Origin: CBDCRK01 sp965220955
GTDB lineage: Bacteria; Desulfobacterota; Binatia; Bin18; CBDCRK01
DNA: 64,000 nucleotides
Assembly (NCBI GenBank): GCA_965220955.1
Contig: CBDCRK010000027.1
Location: forward strand, 10,484 to 74,483
Reading direction: 5' to 3'
Position numbers and translations under genes: made by a program. Within the stretch, counting starts at the first letter, position 1, and each line of letters starts with the position of its first letter. Positions 7,872 to 17,901 of this stretch are shown one piece after another. Under the pieces are notes generated by a model. That model did no database searches. It was not told where the DNA came from and saw only the letters and a list, made by a program, of their open reading frames with translations.

Positions 7872-10800
7872 GTGAAGCAAGATCAATACATTATCTTCCC
7901 TCCCTTTCGCTTGGACACGGTTAATGAGTGTCTGTGGCGAAGTTCACAGATGATCTCCCTAAGGCGAAAGACCTTTGCCGTGCTGCGTTATCTGGTGGAA
8001 CACCCAGGTCGGTTAGTGACTAAAGAGGAATTATTCGAGGCGGTCTGGCCCGACGCTTATGTGAGCGATGTTGTACTGAAGGTTTGCATCCGGGAGTTAC
8101 GCAAAGCACTGGATGATCAGCCGAATGCGCCGCGATTCATTGAGACGGTGCACCGGCGGGGGTATCGGTTTATCAGAAAAATAACCGAAGCCGGCAGGCC
8201 GGATAAGCCTTTGAGACACCTGCAACCGGCGGTTGTGCACTCGCAAGTGACCCAGGTTGGTTTAGTAGGACGGGATGCCGAGTTAGAGCAACTGCAAAGG
8301 TGGCTGGAGAAAGCGCTGGGGGGAGAGCGGCAAGTGGTGTTCGTGACTGGTGAGGAGGGGATTGGCAAAACGGCGGCTGTAGAAGCGTTTGTGGATCGAG
8401 TGGGCGCCAATCCTGGACTTTGGATTGGGCGCAGACAGTGTATAGAACACTATGGGTCAGGCGAAGCCTATATGCCGGTGCTGGAGGCGCTAGAGCGGTT
8501 ATGTCGGGCGCCGAAGAGCGAGCGTCTCATTGGACTCCTTGGGGCCAGCATACACCGACTTGGCTGGCGCAGATGCCCTCATTCATCAGTGCTTCCGAGC
8601 GGGAGGCGTTACAGCGAGCGGTTATGGGGGCAACGCGGGACCGGATGCTGCGGGAGATGGCCGAGATGCTGGAAGCGCTGACAGCAGAGGTCACGCTAGT
8701 GCTAGTGTTAGAAGATTTGCAGTGGAGCGATTATTCCACCCTAGAGTTGGTCTCGTTGTTGGCACAGCGACGGGAGCGGGCGCGGCTGTTGGTGATTGGT
8801 ACGTATCGGCCGGTAGCCGTGAACATCGGCGGGCATCCTCTGAAAACGCTTAAGCAGGAACTGCAGACCCACCAGCACTGCGGAGAACTCCTGCTTGGGT
8901 TTCTGACCGAATCGGTAGTGGCCGAGTATCTGGCAGCAAGGTTTCCAGGGAGTTCACTTCCACCTGCGCTGGCGCGGGTCATTCATCAGCGTACGGACGG
9001 CAATCCGTTATTTATGGTTAATATAGTGGACTATTTGCTAGGCCAGGGACTGGTAGTGAAGGCTGATGGGCAGTGGGAGGTAAAGGGAAGGTTAGAAGAG
9101 GTGGAGGGGGGAGTGCCCGAGAGCCTGCGACAGGTGATTGAGAAGCAGATTGAAGGGCTTAGCGTCAAGGAACAACGAGTACTGGAAGCAGCGAGCGTGG
9201 CGGGGGTAGAGTTCTTGGCAGCGGCAGTGGCAGCAGGCTTGGAGGAAGAAGAAGTTGAGGTAGAGGAGAGATGTGGGGAGTTGGTGCGGCGGGGGCAATT
9301 TTTGAGGTCGCATGGGAGTAACGAGTGGCCAGACGGGACGGTGACGGAGCGTTACAGTTTCATTCACTCGCTTTATCAAAATGTGTTATCCGAACGAGTG
9401 ACGGTAGGACGACGCATCCAACTGCATCGGAGAATAGGAGAACGGGAGGAGGTAGGATATAGAGAACGGGCAGGAGAGATAGCAGGGGAGTTAGTGGTGC
9501 ACTTTGAGGAAGGGCGGGAATACCGTCGGGCGGTGCAGTATCTTAAGCAAGCGGCGGAGAATGCGTTGTGGCGATATGCCTATCAGGAGGCAATTGGTCA
9601 TCTCACTAAGGCATTGGAGATGCTCAAGATCCTGCCAGACACCCCCGAGCGTACCCAGCAAGAGCTCACGCTGCAAACTACCCTGGGTGTGCCGTTAGTG
9701 ATGACCAAGGGTTATGCGGCCCCGGAAGTGGAAAAAGCCTATATCCGGGCTTGGGACTTGTGCCGGCAGGTAGACGAGACTCCTCAGCTTTTCCGGGTGC
9801 TGCGGGGGCTACGTGCGTTTTATCTGATACGGGGAGAGTTCCACAAAGCACGCGAGTTAGGGGAGCAGCTTCTAACTCCAGCTCAACGTCAGAAAGACCC
9901 AGCCCTTCTTCTGTCAGTCCACGATACACTGGGAATCATCTTGTTCCATCTTGGAGAGTTGGCTCCTGCCCGAGGCCACCTAGAGCAAGGTATTGCCCTC
10001 TACGATCCCCAGAAGCACCATTCCCATGCCTTTGTACAGGACCCTGGGGTAGTCTGCCTGTCCTATATGGCCTTTACCCTGTGGTTTCTTGGCTATGCGG
10101 ACCAAGCCCTAGAGAGAATCCACGAAGCTCTCACTCTGGCCCAAGAGATGTCTCACCCTCATAGTCTGGCTTATGCCCTGGGTTGTGCTGCTATAGTCTA
10201 TCAACTGTGTCGGAAGGTACAAACAGCCCAAGAGCGAGCAGAGGTAGCAACTGAGGTCTCTAGAGGACAGGGCTTTGCGTATTGGTTGGCAATGGGAACT
10301 ATTCTTCAGGGTTGGGCGCTGGCTGAGCAGGGAAAGAAAAAGGAGGGGGCCTCACAGATACACCAAGGCCTGGCCGCCTAGCAGGCCACCGGGGCAGAGA
10401 CAATGCGGCCATATTTTCTTGCCTTGCTAGCCGAGGCGCATGGTGAAGAGCCAAGCCAGAGGAAGGGGCTAGCCTTGCTAGCCGAAGCGCTGGATGTAAT
10501 AGGCAAAACTGGGGAGCGCTTCTACGAAGCAGAGCTATATCGACTCAAGGGAGATCTCCTGCTGGCGCGGGTCCTGCCAGTGCAGGGAGGCAAAAAGCAA
10601 AAGCCGGCCCCGAGCGTAGCCGAAGAAGCAAGAGGCAAAAATGAAGAGGTCTCAGAGGCAGAAGAATGTTTTAAGCAGGCCATCGACATTGCTCGCTGCC
10701 AACAAGCAAAATCATTGGAGTTACGAGCAGCAAAGAGCTTGAGCCGCCTGTGGCAGACACAGGGTAAAAAGAGCAAGCCCGACAGTTACTGGCGGAGATT

Positions 10801-10875
10801 TATGGCTGGTTCACTGAAGGGTTTGACACCATAGACTTGCAGGAGGCAAGGGCGCTGCTCAAAGGACTGTCGTAA
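7872..10875 (+). pseudogene. Winged-helix / AAA ATPase / TPR transcriptional regulator, three lesions
   Basis: Read across frames this is a roughly 1000-residue regulator. It starts with an OmpR/CadC-type winged helix (residues about 5-105: FPPFRLD, PGRLVTKEELFEAVWPDAYV, RGYRFI). An AAA_16/STAND ATPase follows, with a Walker A (TGEEGIGKT), a Walker B-like LVLVLEDLQWSD and a GTYRP sensor. Long TPR-like helical repeats (from about 9540) complete it. The frame changes at a GGGG run near 8540, an in-frame TAG interrupts it at 10379-10381, and an AAAAA run near 10762 shifts it again before the natural end (EARALLKGLS) at 10875. GTG start 7872. Either a recent pseudogene or sequencing indels in homopolymers. 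Confidence 0.75.
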
Positions 10876-11147
10876 AGTTAGGATTCCTGGGAGGTATCAG
10901 GAATAGCCTCCGCCTATTATAGAGCGGTCAATATCTCTGTAAGAGTAGTCAATTTTCTCTGTGCTTGCTCCGCCCTTTTCCCTTTTCGATCTCAATTTGA
11001 TCGGTTCATTTCTAATCGGTCAAATTGACTTCATGTGCCCCTTTTTGTTGCAGAAATGTTATAGTTTTGTCAAAGATAGCAAGATATCAATTCCAACAGA
11101 AATCTCCTCTTTTTGTCTCCTTGGTGACAATATCCCGAATTCTCTGT
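10876..11147. other. Intergenic region with inverted repeats upstream of the Crp/Fnr gene
   Basis: Contains a short hairpin (ATTCCTG...CAGGAAT, about 10886-10907) just after the regulator pseudogene, and a 9-base inverted repeat TCAATTTGA (10992-11000) / TCAAATTGA (11020-11028) whose arms are joined to a repeated ATCGGT. The latter is shaped like an operator. No coding signal was seen. Confidence 0.4.
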
Positions 11148-11153
11148 TATACT
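11124..11153 (+). promoter_or_regulatory. Sigma-70-type promoter of the Crp/Fnr gene
   Basis: GTGACA (11124-11129) and TATACT (11148-11153) are 18 bases apart, putting transcription start near 11160, about 20 bases before the ATG and just ahead of the GGGAGGGG ribosome site. Confidence 0.5.
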
Positions 11154-11181
11154 CTGGGACGCATAAGTGAGGGAGGGGTGT

Positions 11182-11892
11182 ATGCAGTGGGAATATATCC
11201 CTGATGCTGAGTCCTTGCGCAGGTTAAAGAGTCTCTCCTGGCTTTCTGCGGTGCAGATCGAGAGGCTGGCTGCCAGCATGTCTGTGGAGAGGGTAAAGAG
11301 GCATCAGGTTGTCTTTAGTGAGGGGGAGACCTCTAATATGGTCTATATCCTTCTCTCCGGCGCCGCCAGGCTTTCCTTTCTTAACCGTGGGGGGGAGCGA
11401 GTGCTGGTGGGCCTTATTGGTGCAGGGGAGATTTTTGGAGTGTCCGCGCTTCTTGGTCAAACACGCCGCCCGTTCCGGTGCGATGCCTTTAGCGACTGTT
11501 GGGTAGGCGCAATAAAGTCCGAGGCTTTTGTCGACACCTTTCTCGGGGTTCCCTTTGATGTCTATAGCCACGCTATGGAGGTAACGGTAGGGCGGTGGTG
11601 GGCAATGCTTCTGCGCTATGCCAATTCCGTGGGTATTAACCTGCGGGAACGTCTAGCCATAATGCTTCTAGAACTGGCCGCAAAGTTCGGAGTGCAAGAT
11701 GCCCGTGGAACAATCCTTACCCTACGTCTCACCCATGAGGACCTGGCTGACCTGGTGGGGGCATCGCGGCAAAAAGTGACCGAGCATATGAACATGTTCG
11801 AGCGCCAGCAGGTTATCATCCGGGAAGGTCGTCGGCTCATCCTCCTGCCACGTAAGCTTCAGGAGATTGTGCAATCGGACCTGATAGGTTAG
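11182..11892 (+). CDS. Crp/Fnr-family transcriptional regulator
   Basis: 236 residues from the ATG behind GGGAGGGG (an upstream GTG at 11167 lies inside that site). The N-terminal cyclic-nucleotide-binding-type barrel is clear (LSWLSAVQIERLA, VVFSEGETSNMVYILLSG, RVLVGLIGAGEIFGVSALL). The C-terminal winged helix has the Crp recognition pattern LTHEDLADLVGASRQKVTEH. No N-terminal cysteine set for an iron-sulphur cluster is present, so an oxygen-sensing FNR role is unlikely; the ligand is unknown. It lies 60 bases upstream of the MetE-like gene and may control it. Confidence 0.9.
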   Translation: MQWEYIPDAESLRRLKSLSWLSAVQIERLAASMSVERVKRHQVVFSEGETSNMVYILLSGAARLSFLNRGGERVLVGLIGAGEIFGVSALLGQTRRPFRCDAFSDCWVGAIKSEAFVDTFLGVPFDVYSHAMEVTVGRWWAMLLRYANSVGINLRERLAIMLLELAAKFGVQDARGTILTLRLTHEDLADLVGASRQKVTEHMNMFERQQVIIREGRRLILLPRKLQEIVQSDLIG

Positions 11893-11952
11893 TCAGCCGT
11901 TTATCACCAGCTTTTGTTCTTACTAATTCTGACCAGTAGAGGAGGACTTCCC

Positions 11953-13122
11953 ATGCTCAATGCCACTAAAGGAAAGCTATTGCCCACAACCATTGTGGGA
12001 TCTTATCCCCGGCCCTCGTGGTTCACCCACAACCTCAAGGGACATCCCTTCAAAATGGCTCTGGGTGACTCCCTCCACCGTGAGCAATACCTCGATGCTG
12101 TGGCCTGCTTTATTAGCGAGCAGGAACGGGCAGGTCTGGATATTGTCACTGACGGCGATGCCCGCTTTGACCTGGAGGTAGGGGGGAGATCGTGGTTCTT
12201 TTATGTGATTGAGCGCTTGGGGGGGCTTGGTAGACGCAGCGATACAGCTCCCTGGATGAAGCTTTTGGATCTCAAACCTGGGCACATCCTGTGGGAGGTG
12301 CAGGAAGCCTACCAACCCCCGGCTGTGGTCGGTCGGTTAACCCGAGGTCCTCTGCAGTATGCAGCAATCTGGAAAACCGCCCAGAGAATGACGGAAAAGC
12401 CGGTGAAGTTTGGAACAATCACTGCCCAGTCCCTGCCAGCAATGCTGTGGAACAAGCACTATGCCTCGGATCACGAACTGGTTATGGACCTGACTGCGAT
12501 TATGAACGAGGAACTCAAGGAGGTTGCTCGGGCGGGCTGCCAAGTCATCCAGGTAGAGGCGCCCATGCATCCCTCTGCTGCGCTCAGCCCCACGACCACG
12601 GATGATGAGCTGAGCTGGTATGTGGAGGCGTTTAACCGTGAGGTGCGAGGGGTGGAGAGCGAAATCTGGGCCCATACCTGCTGGGGCAATCCTGCCCAGC
12701 AGCCCTGTTACTGGGAGCTACCGAGCTATGAGCGCTCGATTCCTTACCTGCTCAGTCTTGAGGCGGATGTAATTACCTTCGAGTGTGCCAGCACCGGGGG
12801 GAAAGACCTGCCGCTCATTGGCCAGCACAAGACCGATAAGAAGATAGGGATTGGGGTAGTGAGTCACACCAACACAGCCGTGGAGCCACCCGAGGTAGTA
12901 GCCAATCTTATTCGCAAAGCCCTAGAGTACATTCCGCTCGAACGCTTGATCATCACAACCGACTGCGGGTTTGGCCGAGAAGGGATCTCGCGGCGGATTG
13001 CCTATTACAAGTGTGTGTCTCTGGTGCTAGGGACGAATATAGTGAGGAGGGAGCTAGGACTGCCGGAAGTGGAGGTACGGGCTGCAGACCCGAGGTGGGC
13101 GTTTGCAGAGGTTGGAGAATAA
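11953..13122 (+). CDS. Cobalamin-independent methionine synthase-like methyltransferase
   Basis: 389 residues from an ATG behind GGAGG; an earlier in-frame start at 11914 lacks a site. It matches the C-terminal (catalytic) half of MetE: N-terminal TTIVGSYPRP, and zinc ligands H241 and C243 (HTCWGN), E277 (FECAS) and C338 (TTDCGFGR). MetE-like proteins of this length transfer a methyl group to a thiol, with the donor varying. The full MetE N-terminal repeat is absent, so the donor may be a small methylated compound and not methyltetrahydrofolate. It opens the catabolic island. Confidence 0.85.
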   Translation: MLNATKGKLLPTTIVGSYPRPSWFTHNLKGHPFKMALGDSLHREQYLDAVACFISEQERAGLDIVTDGDARFDLEVGGRSWFFYVIERLGGLGRRSDTAPWMKLLDLKPGHILWEVQEAYQPPAVVGRLTRGPLQYAAIWKTAQRMTEKPVKFGTITAQSLPAMLWNKHYASDHELVMDLTAIMNEELKEVARAGCQVIQVEAPMHPSAALSPTTTDDELSWYVEAFNREVRGVESEIWAHTCWGNPAQQPCYWELPSYERSIPYLLSLEADVITFECASTGGKDLPLIGQHKTDKKIGIGVVSHTNTAVEPPEVVANLIRKALEYIPLERLIITTDCGFGREGISRRIAYYKCVSLVLGTNIVRRELGLPEVEVRAADPRWAFAEVGE

Positions 13123-13273
13123 AAGGAGGCTAGGATAAGGCTTTTGTGGATTAATTTACCAGTCAAGATCTGGCACTTTTATTATTTTATCACTAGATGG
13201 ACGGTTGATCACATAGGCGGCGGACTGAGTTATCATTAACAAGGGGAATAAACAAACTGGAGGGAAACTAACC

Positions 13274-14392
13274 ATGCGTGATGGATTTAAAATTGTTGAT
13301 ACCGACTCTCACATGATGGAGCCGGAGTGGCTGTGGGAACGCCACATGGAAGACGCCTACAAGTCGCAGGCGCCCCAAATGGGCCAGGCCCCTGGGTCGG
13401 GGCGCCGCACCTTCCTGGTAGAGGGTGAGTCGTTCACGCGCGAGAAGGGCAAGTATCCCATGGCAGCACCGGCCTTTCTCAAGGCCGCGCAGAAGGCAAT
13501 GGAGCGCTTCGAGCGAGCCAGTAAGACCGGCTTTAGTGCGCAAAGCCGTATTGAGGATATGGACGAGCAGGGCGTTGACGTGCAGATTCTCTATCCTACC
13601 TACACTGGCCAGATGCTCGGGCGCGAGTTCCGCGACACCAAACTGCTGGCCGCCTGCTGCCGCGCCTATAACAACTGGGCGGCTGAGTATACGTCGGTGG
13701 CCCCCGAGCGGCTACGCTGGGCGGCGGCGCTGCCAATGCAGGATGTCGAGGAGGCGATTACGGAAGCGCATCGCGCGGCGCAGACCGGCTGCATTAGCTA
13801 CTACATGCGTCCGAACCCGGTGCGCGGCCGTACGCTGTGGTGCGAGGACTACCTGCCGCTGTGGACGGAAATCGAGAAGATTGGCAAGCCACTCTCGACG
13901 CACGACTCGGCGTCGGCATCGGTACCGTCGTTCGGCGACCGCATGGAGACGCATACAAGTGGCCATATTTTGTCGCATCCGTTTGAAGCGATGGCAGCGA
14001 TGGCGGGGCTGATCTGGTTTGGGATCTTCGAGAAATTGCCCCAGTTGAAAGTCATCCATGTCGAGGGGGACGGCGGCTGGGCCCCGTACTGGCTGCAACG
14101 GATGGAGCAGCATTGGAACTTCAGCGGCAACGCCGAGCACGAGTACCTCACGCGGGGTCCGACCGAATACTTCCGGAGCAATGTCTGCGTGGCGTTCCGC
14201 GGCGACGAGCCAACCATGCCGGCCGCGGTCCAATTGGTCGGCGACAACAACTTCACCTGGGATAGTGACTATCCGCATCCCGATGGCACCTTTCCCTGGG
14301 GCGTGGAAGCAATGCTCAAGCAGCCCATCCCCCAGGAATCCAAGCGTAAGCTGTTGTGGGATAACGCGGCCCGCGTCTTCAATCTCTTGTAG
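13274..14392 (+). CDS. Amidohydrolase family (Amidohydro_2) metal-dependent hydrolase
   Basis: 372 residues, TIM-barrel type. The first strand carries DTDSHMMEP (residues 9-17), the metal-binding signature of the 2-pyrone-4,6-dicarboxylate hydrolase/ACMSD branch. Later come LSTHDSAS, the strand HVEGDGGWAPYWLQRME and the C-terminal metal-ligand stretch WDSDYPHPDGTFPWG. ATG with GGAGGG 10 bases upstream. Members cleave C-C or C-O bonds in aromatic or lactone intermediates; the substrate is unknown here. A paralogue lies at 16725. Confidence 0.9.
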   Translation: MRDGFKIVDTDSHMMEPEWLWERHMEDAYKSQAPQMGQAPGSGRRTFLVEGESFTREKGKYPMAAPAFLKAAQKAMERFERASKTGFSAQSRIEDMDEQGVDVQILYPTYTGQMLGREFRDTKLLAACCRAYNNWAAEYTSVAPERLRWAAALPMQDVEEAITEAHRAAQTGCISYYMRPNPVRGRTLWCEDYLPLWTEIEKIGKPLSTHDSASASVPSFGDRMETHTSGHILSHPFEAMAAMAGLIWFGIFEKLPQLKVIHVEGDGGWAPYWLQRMEQHWNFSGNAEHEYLTRGPTEYFRSNVCVAFRGDEPTMPAAVQLVGDNNFTWDSDYPHPDGTFPWGVEAMLKQPIPQESKRKLLWDNAARVFNLL

Positions 14393-14511
14393 AGGCTGGA
14401 CGGCAGAGATCAACGATTTTGCCCGCGATGTCGAGCCAGGAGTCAGCTCGGCAAGCTCTACCCCATCGAGCCGGAGTGATAGGGTGCAAGGTGGAAGATC
14501 GGAGAACAGAT

Positions 14512-16152
14512 ATGAACTACGACGTTATTGTAATAGGGGCAGGATCCGCAGGTTGTCCGCTGGCAGCACGCCTGTCAGAAGATCCTCACCGCTCGGTCCT
14601 CCTGCTGGACGCCGGACCTCACTACAAAAGCATCGACGAGTTTCCGGAAGCGTTGCAGCAGGGCGGCTCCCTGGCTTCCAGTTTCCCAGGACATCCTAAC
14701 AACTGGTCTTTCATGGCCAGGCTCACGCCTGAATTGTTGTACTCTGTCCCGCGGGGAAAGGTGGTCGGCGGCTCTAGTGCCCTAAACGGGACGGTGTTTA
14801 TCCGCGGGGTTCCGGAAGACTTCGACGGCTGGGCCTCACTGGGCAACGAGGAATGGTCCTACCAGAAGGTACTGCCGTATTTTAGAAAGTTGGAGAGCGA
14901 CAAGGATTTCCAAGACGATTTCCATGGGACGGATGGCCCCATTCCTGTGCGCCGCCCAAAGCCGCAAGAATGGAACCCCCCGCAGCAGGCCTTTGTCCAA
15001 GCGTGTCTGGATGCGGGATTTCCTGAAGACTCGGATATGAATAGTCCAACGTCGATCGGCGTGGGCGCCCTGCCGCTGAATAACATCAACGGGCTCCGGA
15101 TGAATACCGCCATAACCTACCTGACCCCTAATCTTCACCGGCCCAACTTAACGGTGTGGGGAGAGGTGCTGGTGGGACGAGTGTTGTTCGAAGGCCGGAG
15201 GGCAGTCGGGATTGAAGCAGAGAGGCAGGGCCAAAAAGTAGTGATTTATGGGGGTGAGATCATACTTAGCGCAGGAGCGGTAAAATCCCCCCACCTGCTG
15301 CTGCTGTCAGGGATCGGACCGGCGGACGAGTTGCGCAGGTTTGACATCGCCGTGATACAGGATTCGCCCTACGTGGGAAAAGATTTCACCGACCACCCGG
15401 CTGTGATGATCATGTACCGAACGAAGAAGGAACTACCGGTACATTCCCAGCTGCCAATGATCCAGACCGGCCTGCACTATACGGCTGAAGGTTCGGAGGC
15501 TCGCGGCGATATGGAACTCCTGCCGTTCTGTTTCTCCATGAGTGATTCGTTCCTCAGTGCAGGCGAGTCAGGGGACTCGCCCCTGCTCGCGCTCCCGTCC
15601 TTCTTCCGTCACCCCTTCAGAACCCTGGCCGCGATACGCGGCATCTCGGTAAAGCGTCTGATAGAGCAGGCTCGGCGCGGTCGGGATCTGATCATCGGCT
15701 GCTCGCTGCAGGAGGCCGTGAGCAGAGGGGAGATGAGACTCGTTTCGGCTGACCCGAAGGTGCAACCGGAGTTGCATTACAATTATCTTTCAGACCCGTT
15801 CGACCGCAAGCGTATGCGCGAGGGGGTTCGGCTCACCGTGCAGCTGTTGCAGGGCAAGGCGTTCAAGGACCTCGTGGCCGAGCGGACGGTTCCGACCGAC
15901 ACCCATCTTGCCTCTGATGCGTCATTGGACAACTGGATGTATACAAACCTTGGTACCGCTATCCACATGTCGGGTAGCTGCAAAATGGGGCCACCAACTG
16001 ACATGACCGCTGTTGTTGATCAGTACGGCCGGGTCCATGGTGTCGAGAGGCTCCGCGTGGTGGATACGTCGATACAGCCGAACGTGGTACGGCGCCCAGC
16101 CAATGCAACGGCAATCATGATTGGCGAGCGTGCGGTCGAGTGGGTCAGCTGA
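14512..16152 (+). CDS. GMC-family FAD-dependent oxidoreductase
   Basis: 546 residues from the ATG after CGGAG; the frame is open for another 31 codons upstream but these lack protein character. The N-terminus is the FAD-binding beta-alpha-beta (DVIVIGAGSAGCPLAARLSE). GGSSALNGTVFIRG is the GMC signature 1, and SAGAVKSPHLLLLSGIGP signature 2. The C-terminus has HMSGSCKMG and the FAD-binding RRPANATAIMIGERA. GMC enzymes oxidise alcohols or sugars. It lies between two amidohydrolase genes on the same strand and probably forms part of the same pathway. Confidence 0.92.
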   Translation: MNYDVIVIGAGSAGCPLAARLSEDPHRSVLLLDAGPHYKSIDEFPEALQQGGSLASSFPGHPNNWSFMARLTPELLYSVPRGKVVGGSSALNGTVFIRGVPEDFDGWASLGNEEWSYQKVLPYFRKLESDKDFQDDFHGTDGPIPVRRPKPQEWNPPQQAFVQACLDAGFPEDSDMNSPTSIGVGALPLNNINGLRMNTAITYLTPNLHRPNLTVWGEVLVGRVLFEGRRAVGIEAERQGQKVVIYGGEIILSAGAVKSPHLLLLSGIGPADELRRFDIAVIQDSPYVGKDFTDHPAVMIMYRTKKELPVHSQLPMIQTGLHYTAEGSEARGDMELLPFCFSMSDSFLSAGESGDSPLLALPSFFRHPFRTLAAIRGISVKRLIEQARRGRDLIIGCSLQEAVSRGEMRLVSADPKVQPELHYNYLSDPFDRKRMREGVRLTVQLLQGKAFKDLVAERTVPTDTHLASDASLDNWMYTNLGTAIHMSGSCKMGPPTDMTAVVDQYGRVHGVERLRVVDTSIQPNVVRRPANATAIMIGERAVEWVS

Positions 16153-16319
16153 GACGTGACGGCGTTGTTGGCACTCGGTGATCTCTTTTACGCGTGAGCG
16201 GCTGCGCGTTCGAGGGCCGTCCTTCCCCTAAGCCGAGGTGTAAGGAAAGCTGACGCACCTGATTCCTACCTTGGCAGCAGAAGCCCGAGATGGTATGGCA
16301 GAAGAAAAAGGAGAATATT

Positions 16320-16700
16320 ATGAGCAAATCTCAGAATAGACCAGCAGCTAGCTCTTATACGGAAGCCAACCCGCAGCTGTATGCGTTTCTTGACTGGATG
16401 GCGCAGCAAGATGCCGATTATTCTCAGGCCTTCAGAACATACACGGAGATGGGCACGGGAGAAGGACAGGCCTTACCGATCAAATACCGGGAAATGATCA
16501 TGACAGGCATTCTGGTGTTCATGGGACGCCGGGAGGGAGCCGAGGCCCATATCAAACGGGCGATTGAGCATGGGGCCACTAAACGCGAACTATTTGAAGC
16601 CGGACAGTCCGCGGCTGTGCCTGGCGGGGGGATCACGTTGGGATTATGGATGCAAATCCTCACCCAGCTCGATAGCGAAGGAGCTTTTAAGAAGGGATGA
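16320..16700 (+). CDS. Carboxymuconolactone decarboxylase-like (AhpD-fold) protein
   Basis: 126 residues from the ATG behind AAAGGAG. The AhpD-like core is visible: LPIKYREMIMTGILVFMG, then GAEAHIKRAIEHGATKRELF, then GGGITLGLWMQ. The two redox cysteines of true AhpD are absent, so this belongs to the decarboxylase-type branch and not the peroxidase-type branch. It ends 24 bases before the second amidohydrolase and is likely co-transcribed with it. Confidence 0.8.
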   Translation: MSKSQNRPAASSYTEANPQLYAFLDWMAQQDADYSQAFRTYTEMGTGEGQALPIKYREMIMTGILVFMGRREGAEAHIKRAIEHGATKRELFEAGQSAAVPGGGITLGLWMQILTQLDSEGAFKKG

Positions 16701-16724
16701 CTCTAGCAAAAGGAGGGAAGAGCC

Positions 16725-17861
16725 ATGTTAGAGGGAAAAGTGATTGATGCCGACGGGCATATCATCGAACCACCGGATCTGTGGTCACGCTACCTGGAGA
16801 ACAAATACCAAGACCGGGCCATCCGCATGGAAAGAGATCAGGATGGAGTAGAATATTTTCTGATCGATGGCCGCCCATCGGCCAACCTGCGGGGAGTAGG
16901 TCCCGCCATAGGCGGGATCGGTCAACCCTATCAGGAGATTGCCACTTCAGGGACCTTCAGCTACTTCGACGGTCCCCAGGGCGCATACGATCCGTCCGCC
17001 CGCCTTAGCCTTATGGACGAGGAGGGGATAGATGCGGCCGTGATCTTTCCCTCTCTGGGTTTGACCTGGGAGGTGGAAGTAAAAGAGGCGGAGTTGGCGG
17101 CGGCCTATGCCCGGGCCTACAACAACTGGGTCATCGATTTCTGCAAAACGAATCCGCAACGACTTATCCCGGTGGCTCACATCTCACTGCTCGACATCAA
17201 CGAGGGGGTCAAAGAGGTGCAGCGGGTGGCCAAACTGGGAGTAAAAGGGGCATTTATGCGTGCGGCTCCAGCCAGTCAGATTCCCTACTGGGATCGCGCT
17301 TATGATCCGTTCTGGGCGGCTCTACAAGAGGCCGGGATGCCCATTGGGTTTCACGTCTCCTTGAACGAATACTTCCTGGGCCATCAGTGGCAGATGACCG
17401 AGTCGGTCACCGCCGTTTCGAGTCCACTGCACGGATACCGCTTCAGTGTGGTGATGTTTGATGTGCAGGCCGCCTTTTCTGCCCTGTGTCAGGGGGCGGT
17501 ATTTGATCGATTTCCGCACTTGAAGGTCTTGCTCTTAGAAACGGGTGGTGGCTGGATCGCCCATTTTCTGGAGCGGCTTGACGCTAAACATAAGCTTCTC
17601 AGTTGGAAGACGGGCCTCAAGAAGTATCCAAGTGAGTACTTCCACCGCCAGTGCTGGATCTCTTTTGATCCGGACGAGACTACTATTCCTGACATGGTCA
17701 AGCACTGTGGCGCTGATAAGTTCATATGGGCCTCGGACTTCCCCCACTTTGACGCCAGCCCGGTGGCAGTGGAGGAGACCAAAGCGGCGATCTCCTCACT
17801 GCCCGCGAGGGATCAACAACTGATTCTGGGGGATAATGTTGCGCAGATATATAATCTCTGA
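16725..17861 (+). CDS. Amidohydrolase family (Amidohydro_2), second paralogue
   Basis: 378 residues. DADGHIIEP at residues 8-16 is the metal-binding motif. The barrel strand HLKVLLLETGGGWIAHFLERLD and the C-terminal WASDFPHFDASP complete the family pattern. The central AYARAYNNWVIDFCKTNPQRL is shared with the first paralogue (AYNNWAAEYTSVAPERL), so both belong to one subfamily with diverged substrate loops. AAAGGAGGG precedes the ATG. Same transcriptional unit as the AhpD-fold gene. Confidence 0.9.
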   Translation: MLEGKVIDADGHIIEPPDLWSRYLENKYQDRAIRMERDQDGVEYFLIDGRPSANLRGVGPAIGGIGQPYQEIATSGTFSYFDGPQGAYDPSARLSLMDEEGIDAAVIFPSLGLTWEVEVKEAELAAAYARAYNNWVIDFCKTNPQRLIPVAHISLLDINEGVKEVQRVAKLGVKGAFMRAAPASQIPYWDRAYDPFWAALQEAGMPIGFHVSLNEYFLGHQWQMTESVTAVSSPLHGYRFSVVMFDVQAAFSALCQGAVFDRFPHLKVLLLETGGGWIAHFLERLDAKHKLLSWKTGLKKYPSEYFHRQCWISFDPDETTIPDMVKHCGADKFIWASDFPHFDASPVAVEETKAAISSLPARDQQLILGDNVAQIYNL

Positions 17862-17901
17862 GCCTGCTGGCACCATGCTACGGAGACGGTGAGGGAGAAA
17901 A

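Noticed and set aside
13712..14413. Long open frame opposite the first amidohydrolase gene
   Set aside because: It mirrors a GC-rich coding strand, lacks a ribosome site and known domains, and the plus-strand gene has full family motifs.
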